Assembly (NCBI GenBank): GCA_023374025.1
Contig: SIJG01000101.1
Coordinates: 1-64,000 of the forward strand
Source of the DNA: Heterodera schachtii
Taxonomy: Eukaryota > Nematoda > Chromadorea > Rhabditida > Heteroderidae
Direction: 5' to 3'
Length of the DNA: 64,000 bases
The notes below the pieces were generated by a model. It had not been told where the DNA came from. It did no database searches and saw nothing but the letters and a program-made list of their open reading frames with translations. Below are positions 1-13,260 of the stretch, in pieces; the stretch's first letter is position 1, and the number at the start of each line of letters is the position of its first letter. The position numbers and the translations under genes are program-made.

Positions 1-2395
1 GATGCCTTTGCCTTCAAAAAGGCTATTTAAAGATTTATTTTAGAATGTGATATTTTTATCTTCATTATTATTTTGGCTTTTCTTTAGCATGAATTGGTAG
101 ATTTATTATTTCTGACAATTATACTAAAATAAAATCACTCAGGCTGTGTTTTAAAATTTTTTACAGCCTTTCAAAATTTTTTTTATAATTTTTTGTTCTA
201 TACTTGAACTCTTTGAAAATTTTGATGCCTTTGCCTTCAAAAAGGCTATTGAAAGATTTATTTTAGAATGTGATATTTTTATCTTCATTATTATTTTGGC
301 TTTTCTTTAGCATGAATTGGTAGATTTATTATTTCTGACAATTATACTAAAATAAAATCACTCAGGCTGTGTTTTAAAATTTTTTACAGCCTTTCAAAAT
401 TTTTTTATAATTTTTGGTTCTATACTTGAACTCTTTGAAAATTTTGATGCCTTTGCCTTCAAAAAGGCTATTGAAAGATTTATTTTAGAATGTGATATTT
501 TTATCTTCATTATTATTTTGGCTTTTCTTTAGCATGAATTGGTAGATTTATTATTTCTGACAATTATACTAAAATAAAATCACTCAGGCTGTGTTTTAAA
601 ATTTTTTACAGCCTTTCAAAATTTTTTTTATAATTTTTGGTTCTATACTTGAACTCTTTGAAAATTTTGATGCCTTTGCCTTCAAAAAGGCTATTTAAAG
701 ATTTATTTTAGAATGTGATATTTTTATCTTCATTATTATTTTGGCTTTTCTTTAGCATGAATTGGTAGATTTATTATTTCTGACAATTATACTAAAATAA
801 AATCACTCAGGCTGTGTTTTAAAATTTTTTACAGCCTTTCAAAATTTTTTTATAATTTTTGGTTCTATACTTGAACTCTTTGAAAATTTTGATGCCTTTG
901 CCTTCAAAAAGGCTATTGAAAGATTTATTTTAGAATGTGATATTTTTATCTTCATTATTATTTTGGCTTTTCTTTAGCATGAATTGGTAGATTTATTATT
1001 TCTGACAATTATACTAAAATAAAATCACTCAGGCTGTGTTTTAAAATTTTTTACAGCCTTTCAAAATTTTTTTATAATTTTTGGTTCTATACTTGAACTC
1101 TTTGAAAATTTTGATGCCTTTGCCTTCAAAAAGGCTATTGAAAGATTTATTTTAGAATGTGATATTTTTATCTTCATTATTATTTTGGCTTTTCTTTAGC
1201 ATGAATTGGTAGATTTATTATTTCTGACAATTATACTAAAATAAAATCACTCAGGCTGTGTTTTAAAATTTTTTACAGCCTTTCAAAATTTTTTTATAAT
1301 TTTTTGTTCTATACTTGAACTCTTTGAAAATTTTGATGCCTTTGCCTTCAAAAAGGCTATTGAAAGATTTATTTTAGAATGTGATATTTTTATCTTCATT
1401 ATTATTTTGGCTTTTCTTTAGCATGAATTGGTAGATTTATTATTTCTGACAATTATACTAAAATAAAATCACTCAGGCTGTGTTTTAAAATTTTTTACAG
1501 CCTTTCAAAATTTTTTTATAATTTTTGGTTCTATACTTGAACTCTTTGAAAATTTTGATGCCTTTGCCTTCAAAAAGGCTATTGAAAGATTTATTTTAGA
1601 ATGTGATATTTTTATCTTCATTATTATTTTGGCTTTTCTTTAGCATGAATTGGTAGATTTATTAGTGCTGACAATTATACTAAAATAAAATCACTCAGGC
1701 TGTGTTTTAAAATTTTTTACAGCCTTTCAAAATTTTTTTATAATTTTTGGTTCTATACTTGAACTCTTTGAAAATTTTGATGCCTTTGCCTTCAAAAAGG
1801 CTATTGAAAGATTTATTTTAGAATGTGATATTTTTATCTTCATTATTATTTTGGCTTTTCTTTAGCATGAATTGGTAGATTTATTAGTGCTGACAATTAT
1901 ACTAAAATAAAATCACTCAGGCTGTGTTTTAAAATTTTTTACAGCCTTTCAAAATTTTTTTATAATTTTTTGTTCTATACTTGAACTCTTTGAAAATTTT
2001 GATGCCTTTGCCTTCAAAAAGGCTATTGAAAGATTTATTTTAGAATGTGATATTTTTATCTTCATTATTATTTTGGCATTTCTTTAGCATGAATTGGTAG
2101 ATTTATTAGTGCTGACAATTATACTAAAATAAAATCACTCATTCTGTGTTTTAAAATTTTTTACAGCCTTTCAAAAATTTTTTTATAATTTTTGGTTCTA
2201 TACTTGAATTCTTTGAAAATTTTGATGCCTTTGCCTTCAAAAAGGCTATTGAAAGATTTATTTTAGAATGTGATATTTTTATCTTCATTATTATTTTGGC
2301 ATTTCTTAGCATGAATTGGTAGATTTATTAGTGCTGACAATTATACTAAAATAAAATCACTCATTCTGTGTTTTAAAATTTTTTACAGCCTTTCA
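1..2395. repeat. 222-bp satellite tandem array, about 11 copies
   Basis: The block starting GATGCCTTTGCCTTC recurs at 1, 224, 446, 669, 891, 1113 and onward every 222-223 bp; the last copy starts at 2224 and breaks off near 2395. Copies are nearly identical. Variants are ordered: units after about 1660 carry a GTGCTGACAA version where earlier units have TTTCTGACAA, and the last two units also replace CAGGCTGTG with CATTCTGTG. Divergence therefore rises toward the right edge, as expected if unequal exchange homogenises the interior. The array touches the window start and probably continues to the left. No ORF is seen in it. Confidence 0.97.
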
Positions 2396-3426
2396 AAAGT
2401 TATTATTTTGAAACCCATTTCTTGCAAGTTTTCAGTTGGATTCTAAAAATAATGGCTGTATTACCATACAGGAGGCAAATATTTAGATAGGAATGAACTT
2501 TTACACCTTTGGGGTGATATCTTTAAAAATCCATTTTTTTGCTCATTAAAAGTTTAGTTGCATTACAAAAATTTTTCTCGGAAGAGTATTTGGACTGTTA
2601 AAATATGAAATATTACGGACTTAAATTTAAACGCCTTTAAAATTTTGTTTGTTTATAGCATTTATGAACTTGGCTTTTAGGAATTCATCAATGGAACTTT
2701 AGAATTCAACTTTTGAGGATTACACTCAATTATTCACTTTATTTTCTTTTTTGATTAAGTTTTTATAACTTTAACTTTTAATTTATATAAGTATTTTTAG
2801 CAATCAAATAAATAAATTATTTAAATTATCTTTTATCTTAATAATTATACCTTTATTATGTTTTCATTTTTATTCGCATTTAATTTAACAATCATTAAAT
2901 TAATCAATATTTTATGATGTTGACCTCAGGTTGACTTTGACAAAATTTTATTCATAAGTGTCAATGTGGGCGAACCTAAAAAAATATCAATCATAGAAAT
3001 TTCTAACCGTTTTATTAAGTTCACTTTGTATGTTTTGAATTTTAGGCATTTTCCTAAAAACGAAGCCCTATTCATAAGTTTTTATTAAAGCTTTTCTCAT
3101 TATGCATTTTCCGAATATCCGTAAAACTGTGTTTTTGGATATGAAGAAAAATTAATCCTACTCCATTTCAAAAGTTTCTAAATATCGAAGCATGGGTTTG
3201 AAAAATACCATTTTTTGGTCTGATTTTTTAAGGACAAAAAACTACCAATATTTATATTTCTATATTTATTTTATTCTTCTACTCATATTTTAGTATTGAA
3301 ATATAAAAATTTAAAATAACTACGAATATATAACAGAAAATGATTAAATTTGTTGTGACATTTCATCACATTTTCCCCGTTTGTTCCGTTTTTGCAATTT
3401 GTCCATAACAATATTCTTAGCATTTC
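2396..3426. other. AT-rich intergenic flank of the satellite
   Basis: I see no coding exon here. The sequence after the satellite break is unique and AT-rich. It includes the 3' flank of the minus-strand gene that ends at 3427. Confidence 0.5.
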
Positions 3427-4764
3427 CTATTCCATCGGTTCCTCATCAGCCTCAATGGCATCAACTTCACCATCACCGTTGGCATCACTTTCAAGCAGTT
3501 CACTCTCTGCCAAATCGTCAGATTCGGCACCATTCGCCCCTCCTAATTCTTCATCAGCCTCCATGACATCCTGTTCGTCCTGTTCAACTTCAGGTGCTGG
3601 TGCGCTGGATGGTTCGTTGTTCTGTGCCGGCTCAGCCTTTGGTGAAGCGGCCTTCACAGCTTTGCTAGGCTTGGCTTAATTTATTCTTTATTTTAATGAT
3701 TTTTCTATCAAAAATACCCATTTTAAGTTTTTGTAGAAAATTTTTTTGGTGCTATTTAAATTGCTGTGCCAATTCGTACTGTCAGAAAAATTATTAAAAT
3801 TACGAAATAATTTGCTCAGAAAAGTTGAAAGGATCGTGGTACAATATATAGTCAAGATTTACTTGGTGTCTTTTTGTCCTTGGATTTCGGTGATTTGGCG
3901 GTTTTTGATTTTTTGTCTAAAATAATTAATTTATTTTTTAAATTGCTTCAATTCATTTACACCTTTTGATTTGCCTTTCTTTGCTGGCTTATCTTTTTTG
4001 TCTAAAATTTGAAATACATTTAGCAGAAAATTTCCAAGGTTTGCTAACCTTTTTTTCCTTTGGCATCCTTTTTACCCGGCGATTTTGCTGCTTTTTTATT
4101 ACCTTAAAAATAGTGACTTATAAAATAAAATATAAAATTATTATAAAATTAATCGAATTATTATTAAAGAATTATTCTTAGTTTTCCTATTTTCTTCGGT
4201 TTTAATTTAAAATAACAAAAATATTAATTGTTGTCTTAAACCCAATACTTAATTTTACTATAGCAATACTGTTTCTGTATACTGTAATTCAGTAGTTTAC
4301 CCTTTGCTGGACTTGCTCCTCCCTTATGCGCGTCTTTGCCTTTTCCATGCGCTGCCACTGCTCCTTATAAATTAAAAGCGTTTAAATAAAATAATAAGTA
4401 ATTAAATTATTTGTTTTTTACCCCTTTTATTATCCTTTTTCACAGCCTTTGTATTTGCTAAAGTAAAAAAATAAATAATATTTAAATATATAATTTTAAT
4501 GAGAGAGCTATATTATGAAAAAATCTTAATTTTGGTTGTGTTTTATATTTGCTATGGATTTATAATTTGGGACAAAATTTAAGGAAAATCCACCCTCATA
4601 AACTATAATGACAAACAAAAATGCTTGACCCAGATCCGCCGAAAAATCCAAGCCTTGAACAAGGCCAAGGTTATAATATAATTTTCTTATTTTTTAGACC
4701 AACCTGTTTCTAAGAGAACAGCCATCACCAGGCAAACCATGGTCAAGAAGAGAAGGACACGCAT
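3427..4764 (-). CDS. Secreted Lys-rich/acidic-tail protein, copy A (7 exons)
   Basis: Exons on the minus strand: 4764-4704, 4457-4422, 4363-4301, 4102-4049, 4001-3963, 3916-3863, 3674-3427. Every intron is phase 1 with GT-AG ends, and the frame closes on TAG at 3427. The product starts MRVLLFLTMVCLVMAVLLET, a clear signal peptide. A middle region of Lys/Ala/Gly/Pro repeats (KGK, KKD, AKSP types) follows, then an acidic C-terminal exon of about 82 codons rich in Glu/Asp. It is the diverged head-to-head duplicate of the gene at 5267-6106, with matching exon order and an identical 36-nt second exon. Function is unknown. A signal peptide plus a strongly basic tract is seen in some nematode secreted effectors that enter host nuclei, but that role is inference; a charged extracellular or gland protein is equally possible. 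Confidence 0.87.
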
Positions 4765-5266
4765 TTTTATTGGATAATAATTTAAATTAAATAAAAATAT
4801 ATTTAAATTATTTTGCTTTTATTATTAATTGTTTGCTGCTTAAATATGCCATAAATCGGTAGAGGAAATGGTGCCAACCAAATTTCGTTGCAATGTCATT
4901 GCAAATTTATAATATTTCGTCTATCGATGTTAATGAATTTCATCATCTTTATGTTTGCCAACATAATTGTTTTGAATGATATCCGCCAAAAAAGATAATC
5001 GCACATAATAATTTAACGTTATTTATTTTTTAATTATATTTTTTTAATAAAAATTTAACATTATAGAAGCATAATAAATAGAAATAATTGGCAAAAATGA
5101 TGATGATGTATAAAGGAAGCCGAAATGAAGCAAATAAATTACGTTGGCATCTTTTCCGGTCTGCAAATTAAAGGTGTATAAAAGGAATTAAATAAACACA
5201 CACAAACACAGATTCGGATTTTACAATAATATTAATTATTAATAATTAATTAAAAATCTAATAAAA
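4765..5266. promoter_or_regulatory. Shared divergent promoter region with a TATA box for copy B
   Basis: About 500 bp separate the two start codons of the divergent duplicates. On the plus strand TATAAAAG lies at 5177-5184, 83 bp before the ATG at 5267, a good core-promoter position. I found no equally good TATA on the minus strand ahead of 4764, only AT-rich sequence. The short shared interval suggests co-regulation. Confidence 0.55.
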
Positions 5267-6106
5267 ATGCGTGCCGTTCTCTTCCTGGCTATGGTTAGTC
5301 TGGTTATGGCTGTTATTTTGGAGACTGGTAATAAAAATTATTAAAAAATAAACAATAATAAAATATATCTATTTTAGCTAACTCAAAAGCAGTGAAAAAG
5401 GACGGTAAAAAAGGTGAATATAATTGTTGAAAATAATAATATATTAAAATTTAAGGAGCTGTTGCATCGCCTGCCAAAGGAAAAGCTTCGCCAAAAGGTG
5501 CCAGCCCAGCAAAAGGAAAAGCTGCAAAGGGTAAGGAATTTAAATATGTTTTTAATTATATGAAATAAAAAAATTTAAATTAATAAGGTGGTAAAAAGGA
5601 TGCTAAAAAAGCGGGCAAAAAGGACGGAAAAGGGAAAAAGGGTTAGTTGTTTTTTTAATTTTCTAGAAATTTTTTCAAAATTTAGACAAGAAAGAAAAGC
5701 CAGCAAAGAAGGCAAGCAAAGGGAAAGATGCAGCTAAGAAAGGTAATATTTTAAGAATAATTTAATTTTAAAAATACGAAATTTAGACAAAACAAAGGAC
5801 AAAAAGGCACCAGCAGCAGGTAAACACATTAAATTCCAACTTAATGAATGGCATTGTGCCAATTTGGCCATTTAAGCCAAGCCAAAGGCTGAGCCTGTCG
5901 AGACTGAAGAGCCGTCCAGTGCCCAAGTTGTAGCTGAACAGGACGGAGGCGATGAGTCGGCCAACAACCAAGAAATTGATGCCGGAGATGAGATGGCAGA
6001 GGAGGAACAGACGGGTTTGGCACAGGATGAACAGCTTGAAGATGATGCCATGGACGGAGAAGAAGGCGATGGCATGGATGAGGAAGAACAGCCAGAGATG
6101 AACTAA
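5267..6106 (+). CDS. Secreted Lys-rich/acidic-tail protein, copy B (7 exons)
   Basis: Exons: 5267-5327, 5378-5413, 5456-5530, 5588-5641, 5686-5742, 5787-5819, 5877-6106. All six introns are phase 1, GT-AG and about 40-60 bp; the frame closes on TAA at 6104-6106. The start MRAVLFLAMVSLVMAVILET is a signal peptide. Residues of about 25-105 are Lys/Ala/Gly/Pro-rich low complexity built from small exons (SPAKGKA, GKKDAKK, KDKKEKPAKK). The last exon is strongly acidic (Glu/Asp/Gln), giving a bipolar charge pattern. Because every internal exon is symmetric (1-1), exons can be gained or lost without breaking frame, which may explain the repetitive middle. It pairs with copy A at 3427-4764. I do not recognise a domain; function is unknown. 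Confidence 0.88.
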
Positions 6107-8578
6107 TTGACAAGCAGAAATAGGAAATTTTCTATAAATGTAATAACGAACAAACGGGGGACTCAGATTGTAAAAATTATTTAGTAATATATTTTAACAT
6201 AAAATAAATCACTATGAGTAATTTGGATATCAAAAAACAGAAATAATAAAAAATTATTATTAATATATATTTTAAATTCAAAAATTTCAAACATTAGAAA
6301 AAATATTCGTTTTCCAAAGTTTTCTTTCATCAAATAAAAAAAATGGCCGAAATAACTAAATAAGAAATTTTACAAAATTAAAAAAACCATTTAAAAGTAT
6401 GAAGGTATTATTTAATTATTGACAAGATAAAATATAATAAAAAATTTTTATAATAATTAGGTTCATGGTGCTTTTTATAAATGTGAAAGAAACATCCAGT
6501 TTTCTTTAATTTGTGAGCAATTATCTTATTTTCACTAATTGATCTCCTAATAATCTTGAATCATCCCTGTCGCATCATTTTTCTAATCGAAACTCCTTTC
6601 CATAAAAATATGACAATTAGTTTCCATTAATGAATATTCATTAAACAAATCATTTTATTTTGAAAAATATTCTAATTTATTTTTTAAAATATAATTATTT
6701 TAGATAAAAATGCATTTAAATTTTTTGAATTCCCTTGAAATTTTAAAAAATCTCTATTATATTGAATTTAAAAAGGTGCGTTATTAAATCCGAATCTCAA
6801 TGTATTATTTATTTATTAAGAAGGCTTATTTGGTTACAATGTTCGGTTGCGTTTTCAAAATTCATCGGTGTTTAATGGCAATTTCGCCAGTGGCATTTTC
6901 AGTAACTTTTAAAATTATTAGTTTTAAATGATTTTTTGAAAATTTAAGACTTTGCTCTTCAGTTTTTTCCTTTACTTTCTTGTCCTATTGGGCCTTCACT
7001 TAAAACTGTGGCATCTTTTTTGGCCTTATTTGTGCATCCAAGTTGTCACATTATATATTAATTAAAATAATTAAATATAAATAAATAAAATTAAAAATAA
7101 AATTATTTTCGAATTTTAAGACTTTGTTTCTCGCCATTCAATCCATGTCATTAGTCATCGAACCATTCAACATTTTCAAGGAAAACCACGAAGGTATTTG
7201 GTGAATGTTAAAGGCATATTTAGAAAAAGAAAAAAAACAAAAAATTTAATGAAAAAAATTTTTAAAAAAGACGGAAATTAAAAATTTAAAAAAAGACGGA
7301 AATTAAAAATTAAAAGAATTTTCTTTAAAAAATTCCAACGAAATGGTACCATTTTTCGTAAAATAATTTTTTGTTTTTTACTTTTGTCATCATTATGGTA
7401 ATGAAAATAACCAAAAACATTTTAAATAATTTTTTTAGGCATTTCTTTGGAGTTTGCACTTCATGTTTTTTGGTCTCTTCTGCCAGAGATAATTTCTTTT
7501 CTGTCCGATTGTGTTTTCTATTCAATAATTCATCAAACATTTATTGTAGAATTTGTTGATAAAGAATGAATGAATTAAGAAATATTCTCATTAATCATTA
7601 ATAATGCTCGAGAGTCACATTCCGAGTCTCGAGAAAAGTCTCTGGTTATTAGGAGAGGGTCAATTTTCGGTCTTGAACAGCAATGTAATTAATTACAATT
7701 TGAAAAAATAAATTTTGAAATAAATATTATCTATAAATGGTTTTTTAATACGAATGCACAAAATATTTTTAATAGTAATTTCGATACATACTCATTGAAA
7801 ATTAAAAGAAAATTATAATTTAATTGAAGTTAAGTATTCAAATTAATTTCAACATTTCTTTGCTATTATCTAAAATACCTTTTTTATGATTAACACAATA
7901 AGCTTTTTTAAATTATTTTAATTCTATTCTTATTAATGATTGTTTATAATTTCGTATTTATTTTATTTTACAAAAAATATTTTTCAGTGATGGAAAAATT
8001 TTTAATTACATATAAACTTTGTCGCAAATGACTGTTTCTCCAACATCAGCAGATGATAACCATCTTTTCGATAGGCAAAATGGGCGAAATGGAAATCGAT
8101 TTGACTCTTCCAATTAAAGAAATTACCACACCCATTTGCTGTTGCAATTCCTTTAATTACCCGTTCCTCTTCAATCAATTGAAAATAAAATCTTTGAAAC
8201 TGTAGATTGTCCGAAGGGTTGTAATTAAATTGTCAATTGTTCCAAACAAAGTTCCAAACAAATCGATTAGGAATAAAAAAAATGATGGCTATAACATCCC
8301 ACTAAATAATTTTTTCATGAGTATTTCATGTTCCCAAAAATTTGGTATATTTTTTAATTGAGATAAAATTGTTTAATGAAGTCGAGACTTAGTCAAGTTA
8401 ATGATGTTTAGTTCCCGAATTTGAAATACTGACCTGACTATATTTATTTTTAGAATATCCCTGAAAAACAGAAAACAATGATTTTAATTTTAAATGAACT
8501 TTAATTTATTTTCAAAATTTAGTTATACATATATTTATTTATTTATTTTAAAAAAACAAATATTTTTGGTTTATTAAA
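6107..8578. other. Intergenic, no supported gene
   Basis: AT-rich sequence with short chance ORFs only. Around 7605-7670 there are CTCGAGAGTC/GAGTCTCGAG-type inverted motifs that recur near 25690-25790. A slightly GC-richer patch at 8029-8160 opens with a 29-codon ORF that has no clear continuation. Confidence 0.4.
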
Positions 8579-11500
8579 ATGAACGAAGAAAAGCGACGAC
8601 AGCTCATTGAAAGAGTTCAACATGTTCTGCCTACTGAACAATTAACTGGATTCAACATGGACCGATGGCTTGAAAGCTATGGGGAGGTTATAAATTTGAA
8701 ATTTTTTAAGATTATTTAATTAATTAACAATTTTCTGGTATAATTGTAAAAAAAAAATGCGGGAAAATTATAAAAAGTATATAAAAAAGAAATTTGAATT
8801 TTTTATTTAAAAAAAATGAAGAAAATTTATTATATTATTTGTATAAATTCAAAAGATTTTAATAATTTTATTATTTCAGGACATTGATTTGTGTGAAAAG
8901 ATGGTTCATGATTATGTGAAAAATCGCAAAGTGTTAGGCTTCGACGGTAAAAAAAAATTATAGCAATTATTAAAAGAAAAATTAAACAAACAAAATTTAA
9001 GAGCCAAATTTTTTCAACGGATTTTATTCAAAAGCAAATATACAAAAGTTCTGCGACATTTTTCCACAATCAAAGCAAGTATTAATTGAATCACTCAAAA
9101 AATAATATATAATTAATTTATATTAATTTAAAAATAATTAAAATCCGTTAATTTAAAACATTCAGGCTTCAAAAGGGTTGGGTCAACAGCTATGATAATG
9201 GCATTGTGTTTGTGGAGGCCGGCATTGCTGAACCATCAAAAGTGTTTTAGAAATATTGCTTAAATTTTTTTAGTATTTATTTCAAAAAATGTAATATTAA
9301 TGGAGTTCGGATTTTTATCTTTTTTTCCCTTGACATTTTCGATAGAAGCATTTTCTTCATCCAATTTAAAATATAGAGAGATTTAAAGTACCCTAAAAAT
9401 TAATTTTGGGATTTGGTACATAAACCCATTTTTTGACTTTTTCATATATTTTACCAATTTCCGAACATTTCGAAAAAATTCTCACAAAATGGTCATTGGT
9501 GGAAAATTATTAATAAAAGTGGCTCAAAAATTTTTTTTTTTTTTGGAACCACAACTTTACTAAAAATTTATGGCTAAAATGACACAGAAAGGCAGTTTTT
9601 TTTTTTTTGCTTAATTGGCCTAACTTTGATTTTTATTCATGCATTAAAACACCAAACAGAAAATGGATGTTTCAGGCCAGGAGGAGCTCAGGAAAAAATA
9701 GGCTAAACCAAAAATTAGAGCCCTAGTCATAATTTGACTTAGAAGAAACAAATTTGAAATTTTTTTAAAAACTATTTATGCTCCTTAATTAAATAATAAA
9801 AAAACAATGGGTTTCAAAAAGGCTGTAATTAATATGATCATACAAGTATTTTCCTAGCTACTAATTTTTGTTAAAATAACTAAATTTTTATAAATTTTGG
9901 CGTCATAGAATTATTTAGCTTGCAAATTTAAAAATATTAATTAAAATTTATTTTCTTAATTTTTTACAGGCTGCAAAATTGATGAGACCAGGCGAATATT
10001 TGAGCGCATTCTTTGCCTTTCTTGAGTTGATGTTACAACATGTGTTGGAACAAGAAAAATTGACAAATCGGCGATCATGGGCCGTCTGTATATTCGACAT
10101 GCAAAATGTATCAATTTTACAGTGGGTTAACCCGTTGGGGCCAATGAACAGAAGTTTTGAGGTCAGAATATAATGATTTGAGACATTAATATTTGAAATT
10201 AAATTAATTTTTTTTTATATTTACATTAGGTAATAACTAGAGTTCCATCTGTACCTGGCTGGGTAAAGGCCTGATTTTTGTTTTAGACCTGGTTTTTCAT
10301 GATTTTTTTTTTACCTATAAAATTCAGGTTTAGTGAAAAACGATTTTTAAGGTAAGATTAAAATGATTTTTTAAAGCTTTTTTTGTCTCAGTTATTGAAC
10401 ATAAAATTTTTGACACTGTTTATCAAAGAATATTTTGAAATACCGAAATGATAACGAAAAAAATTTACTTCGATTTGTTGCTAAATAAATAATAATAATT
10501 TTAATTTATAATTTAATGTTGTTTTTTATTATTAAAATAACTGATATTTAATTAATGAAAAATTAAGGCACGCGTTGCGCTTGCCATGGCCTATTATGCT
10601 GAAATGCTCTCCAAAGTTGTGATTGTAAATCCACCCCATCTTCTTAATGTGCTGTTTAAGGTGAATTTGAAACAATAAAAATAATAAAATAAAATTTTTC
10701 AATTAATTAAGATTATGTCATTTCTGTTGCCAAAAAGTATTTCAAACCGATTCCATGTGGCGACAAATTTTGCGGAAATTCAAAAATGGATTTCCCCAGA
10801 CGCTGTCCCGGTTGGATATGGTGGACAAAAAATGATTAAAGACTCTGTGCTTTCAATGGGATACAATCCACAACGGAAATTCAAGGACGAAGATTTATTG
10901 GTGAATAAAAAATTAAATTTCTAAAAAATAATTAATTAAATTATAAATATTTTTTAATTAAAATTTATAGAAAGCTGGCACAATTTGGGAGCATCATTCA
11001 ATTTCGGTAGTACAACATGAACACCACACATTGAAAGCAGGCGAAATTTTTGCTCGAAAATTTGAAGCAAAAAAGGGCCAAAAATTGGTGTACGAATATT
11101 TGGCAAACCGTAATTTTGTGATCAGACTGCAACAGGGTAATTAATAATTTAATAATTATTTTTTATTAATATGTATAGCCTAAAAATACTGCCCAATTTT
11201 TTTTCTTGAATTTTTCTATTTTACTTATTTTTTTCGAAAATTTTCATTTCGAATAATGAATTTTTTTTTGTCTATTTTATAAAAAGAAAATCTCTCTTTT
11301 CATTATTTGATGAATATTTTGAAATTTCAGGGGTGATCTATAAACTCTGAATTAATCAATTTTTTGCACTAAAATCCGATCCCTATCTTTTAAAAATTAT
11401 TATTAAATTATTACATTCTTTTTTTAATGATTAAATTAACTAACTTTTTCATTTTAGAAAATGGCGATTTTTTATTGCCATATTTTCCAAAAATGTGTAC

Positions 11501-11624
11501 ACCCATTTTGCCCGAAGAAGGCGCTGTTCTAATTGATGAACATTCACTGATCAAATTTGAGCTAAAAAATTTGAGCACGATTTTCTCGCTGAAGCTTCGT
11601 ATTGCTATTAAGCTAATTGATTAA
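8579..11624 (+). CDS. CRAL-TRIO (SEC14-like) domain protein, 9 exons
   Basis: Exons: 8579-8686, 8880-8946, 9002-9078, 9176-9241, 9970-10161, 10568-10660, 10712-10900, 10971-11136, 11458-11624. All are GT-AG and in frame, about 374 residues. The start of exon 4 could instead be 9166, but only 9176 keeps the phase. The order matches SEC14-type proteins: an N-terminal helical segment, then the lipid-binding fold with a core strand (SWAVCIFDMQNVS), the helix reading ARVALAMAYYAEMLSKVVIVNPP and VLFKIMSFLLPKSISNRF. A gate/C-terminal part follows (IMSFLLPK...VPVGYGGQ), and then a GOLD-like beta region (GTIWEHHSISV...FELKN). No signal peptide is present, so it should act in the cytosol moving hydrophobic lipids between membranes. 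It resembles the CRAL-TRIO-GOLD proteins common in nematodes. An AATAAA lies shortly after the stop. Confidence 0.9.
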
Positions 11625-11689
11625 ATTGCATAATTTAATTGTACAAATTGGATAAATAAACAGCAAATTAACAATTCCGTGTTTTCAAG

Positions 11690-12613
11690 AAACCAGCGAT
11701 GTAAGTGCAAAAAACAATCCGACAGTGAGGACAATAAGACAATTTGGACAAACCGACAGAAAACTAAAACAAAAAAATAAAAATTTTTAGGAATATAAAC
11801 TGACTATTTCCTAAAAACATATTTGAGTCAAATTAATTTGTTTAGGCATTCTATAAGCAATTGGACCTAAATCATTAAATTATGCTAATTTATAAGCTCT
11901 AAATTTTTGTTTCTAAACTTTTATTTATTTATTTTTGTTTTAATTTGAGCTAAATTAATTTGACTCGAATATATTTTTAGAGAAATAATCCGTTTATGTG
12001 CCTATAAATCTCTGACTTGTTTTCTAAGGTGGACACGGTCGTTTAACCGTAACCCAAACCGGCTTTTTCGGGCCAACCCGAAAAAAAAAGTCTCGTCTTC
12101 CATATGCTCAAAAGAAAAAAAAACGTTTTCGATATGCATATTTCTTCTCTATGAATGCAAAACTGATAATGGAAGGCTGAAAATATAATATTTGTTATAT
12201 TTTTGATTGAAGAAATTGTAAAATAACACAGTTTTGCAAAATGTCTGTTTTTTGACCCAAAAATATGAATTTTTTTCCCTGCAGTTTTGATTCAGAAGAT
12301 TTTTCGACACCCCGGATTATATATACTCTCTTTTTATTCCGTTTTAATCAAATTAAATATGTTAAAACGATTTTTTTAAATTTATCTCAACTATTTTTTT
12401 GTTTTTTTGATGGAAAAATGGGATAACAATTTACTTTATCACAAGAAATTTAAATTAGGTTAAACTTTTAAATTTGAAAATTTCTCTATAATAGTAATGA
12501 CGAAAATGATACTTTTTCCAAATATCTGAACTTTTTATAAAATTTTTTTTTACAAATTATAACTAATTATCGTGTCTCCGACTGTTTTCCGACCATATTT
12601 TGCATCGCTGGCT
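11690..12613. mobile_element. Fold-back (inverted-repeat) element of about 920 bp
   Basis: The left end CCAGCGATGTAAGTGCAAAA near 11693 is matched in inverted orientation by TTTTGCATCGCTGG ending near 12612. Both arms continue with a CCGACAGT/ACTGTTTTCCGACC-type match. A second inverted match lies inside (about 11793-11850 against 11940-12003, with ATTTGAGTCAAATTAATTT in common). No ORF is present. This looks like a non-autonomous terminal-inverted-repeat element. Confidence 0.6.
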
Positions 12614-12759
12614 ATAAATTTAGTTCTAAGTAATCAACCCCCACCTGGAGGGGTCGAACTTGAACTTAATTTTTGTTCGGATGCAGTTTGATGAATAAAT
12701 CTTTGTTAAGCGTTTGTGGGGAAAGTGTTTAATGATTTTATGGTTAATTATTCGAAATA

Positions 12760-13260
12760 TTATTTTTTAATTGCTTCTTTCAATTATAATTTGCCTTACG
12801 ATTTTTGTGCCCAAATGTTTTGCTATTATTTTTTGTCTTTTTGTCTTTTTTCCCTCCAATTTTCCTTTTAATTTTTTATTTTGCCATATATTTCATCAAT
12901 TTGTTTTAATATTTGTTGTTTTTCCTGTTCTGAATTATAATTTTTGATCAGTCCAAATTCTCTCTTCCAATAATATATTTTCTCTCTACTAACACCCAAT
13001 TTTTTGACAATTTTTATTTCAATTTTCTTCCGTTCTTTTTCTTTCTTTCCCATTTGCTTCAATTTCTCTTTAATTTTATGGAATTTTTCGACAATTTTTC
13101 TTGTTTTTATGATTGAACCAATTCGCCAATATATTACAAATTTTAAGCCTGGATACTGAAGCCAAATGCTTTATATTTTTTGCTAAGCGTTCTTTCCCCT
13201 TCAATTTTTCATTTAATTTACCTTTTTAATTGCCATATTTATTCATTTATTTGATCAATT
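12760..13260 (-). pseudogene. Relic of the secreted HTH-repeat family
   Basis: On the minus strand, 13062-12868 encodes a 64-codon open stretch with one HTH unit (KKIEIKIVKKLGVSREKIYY then WKREFGLIKN), very close to unit 1 of the intact gene at 28589. Upstream bases encode a broken match to the KREIVEKFHKIKEKLK helix. Downstream to about 12760 is a broken match to the LKGKLE...AKHLG unit. Around 13140-13260 another fragment of the same module is repeated. There is no continuous frame and no signal-peptide exon, so it is not a working gene. Confidence 0.7.

Noticed and set aside
8029..8160. Possible upstream exon of the CRAL-TRIO gene
   Set aside because: It is a 29-codon ORF with a stop, and no donor joins it in frame to the exon at 8579, which has its own good start.
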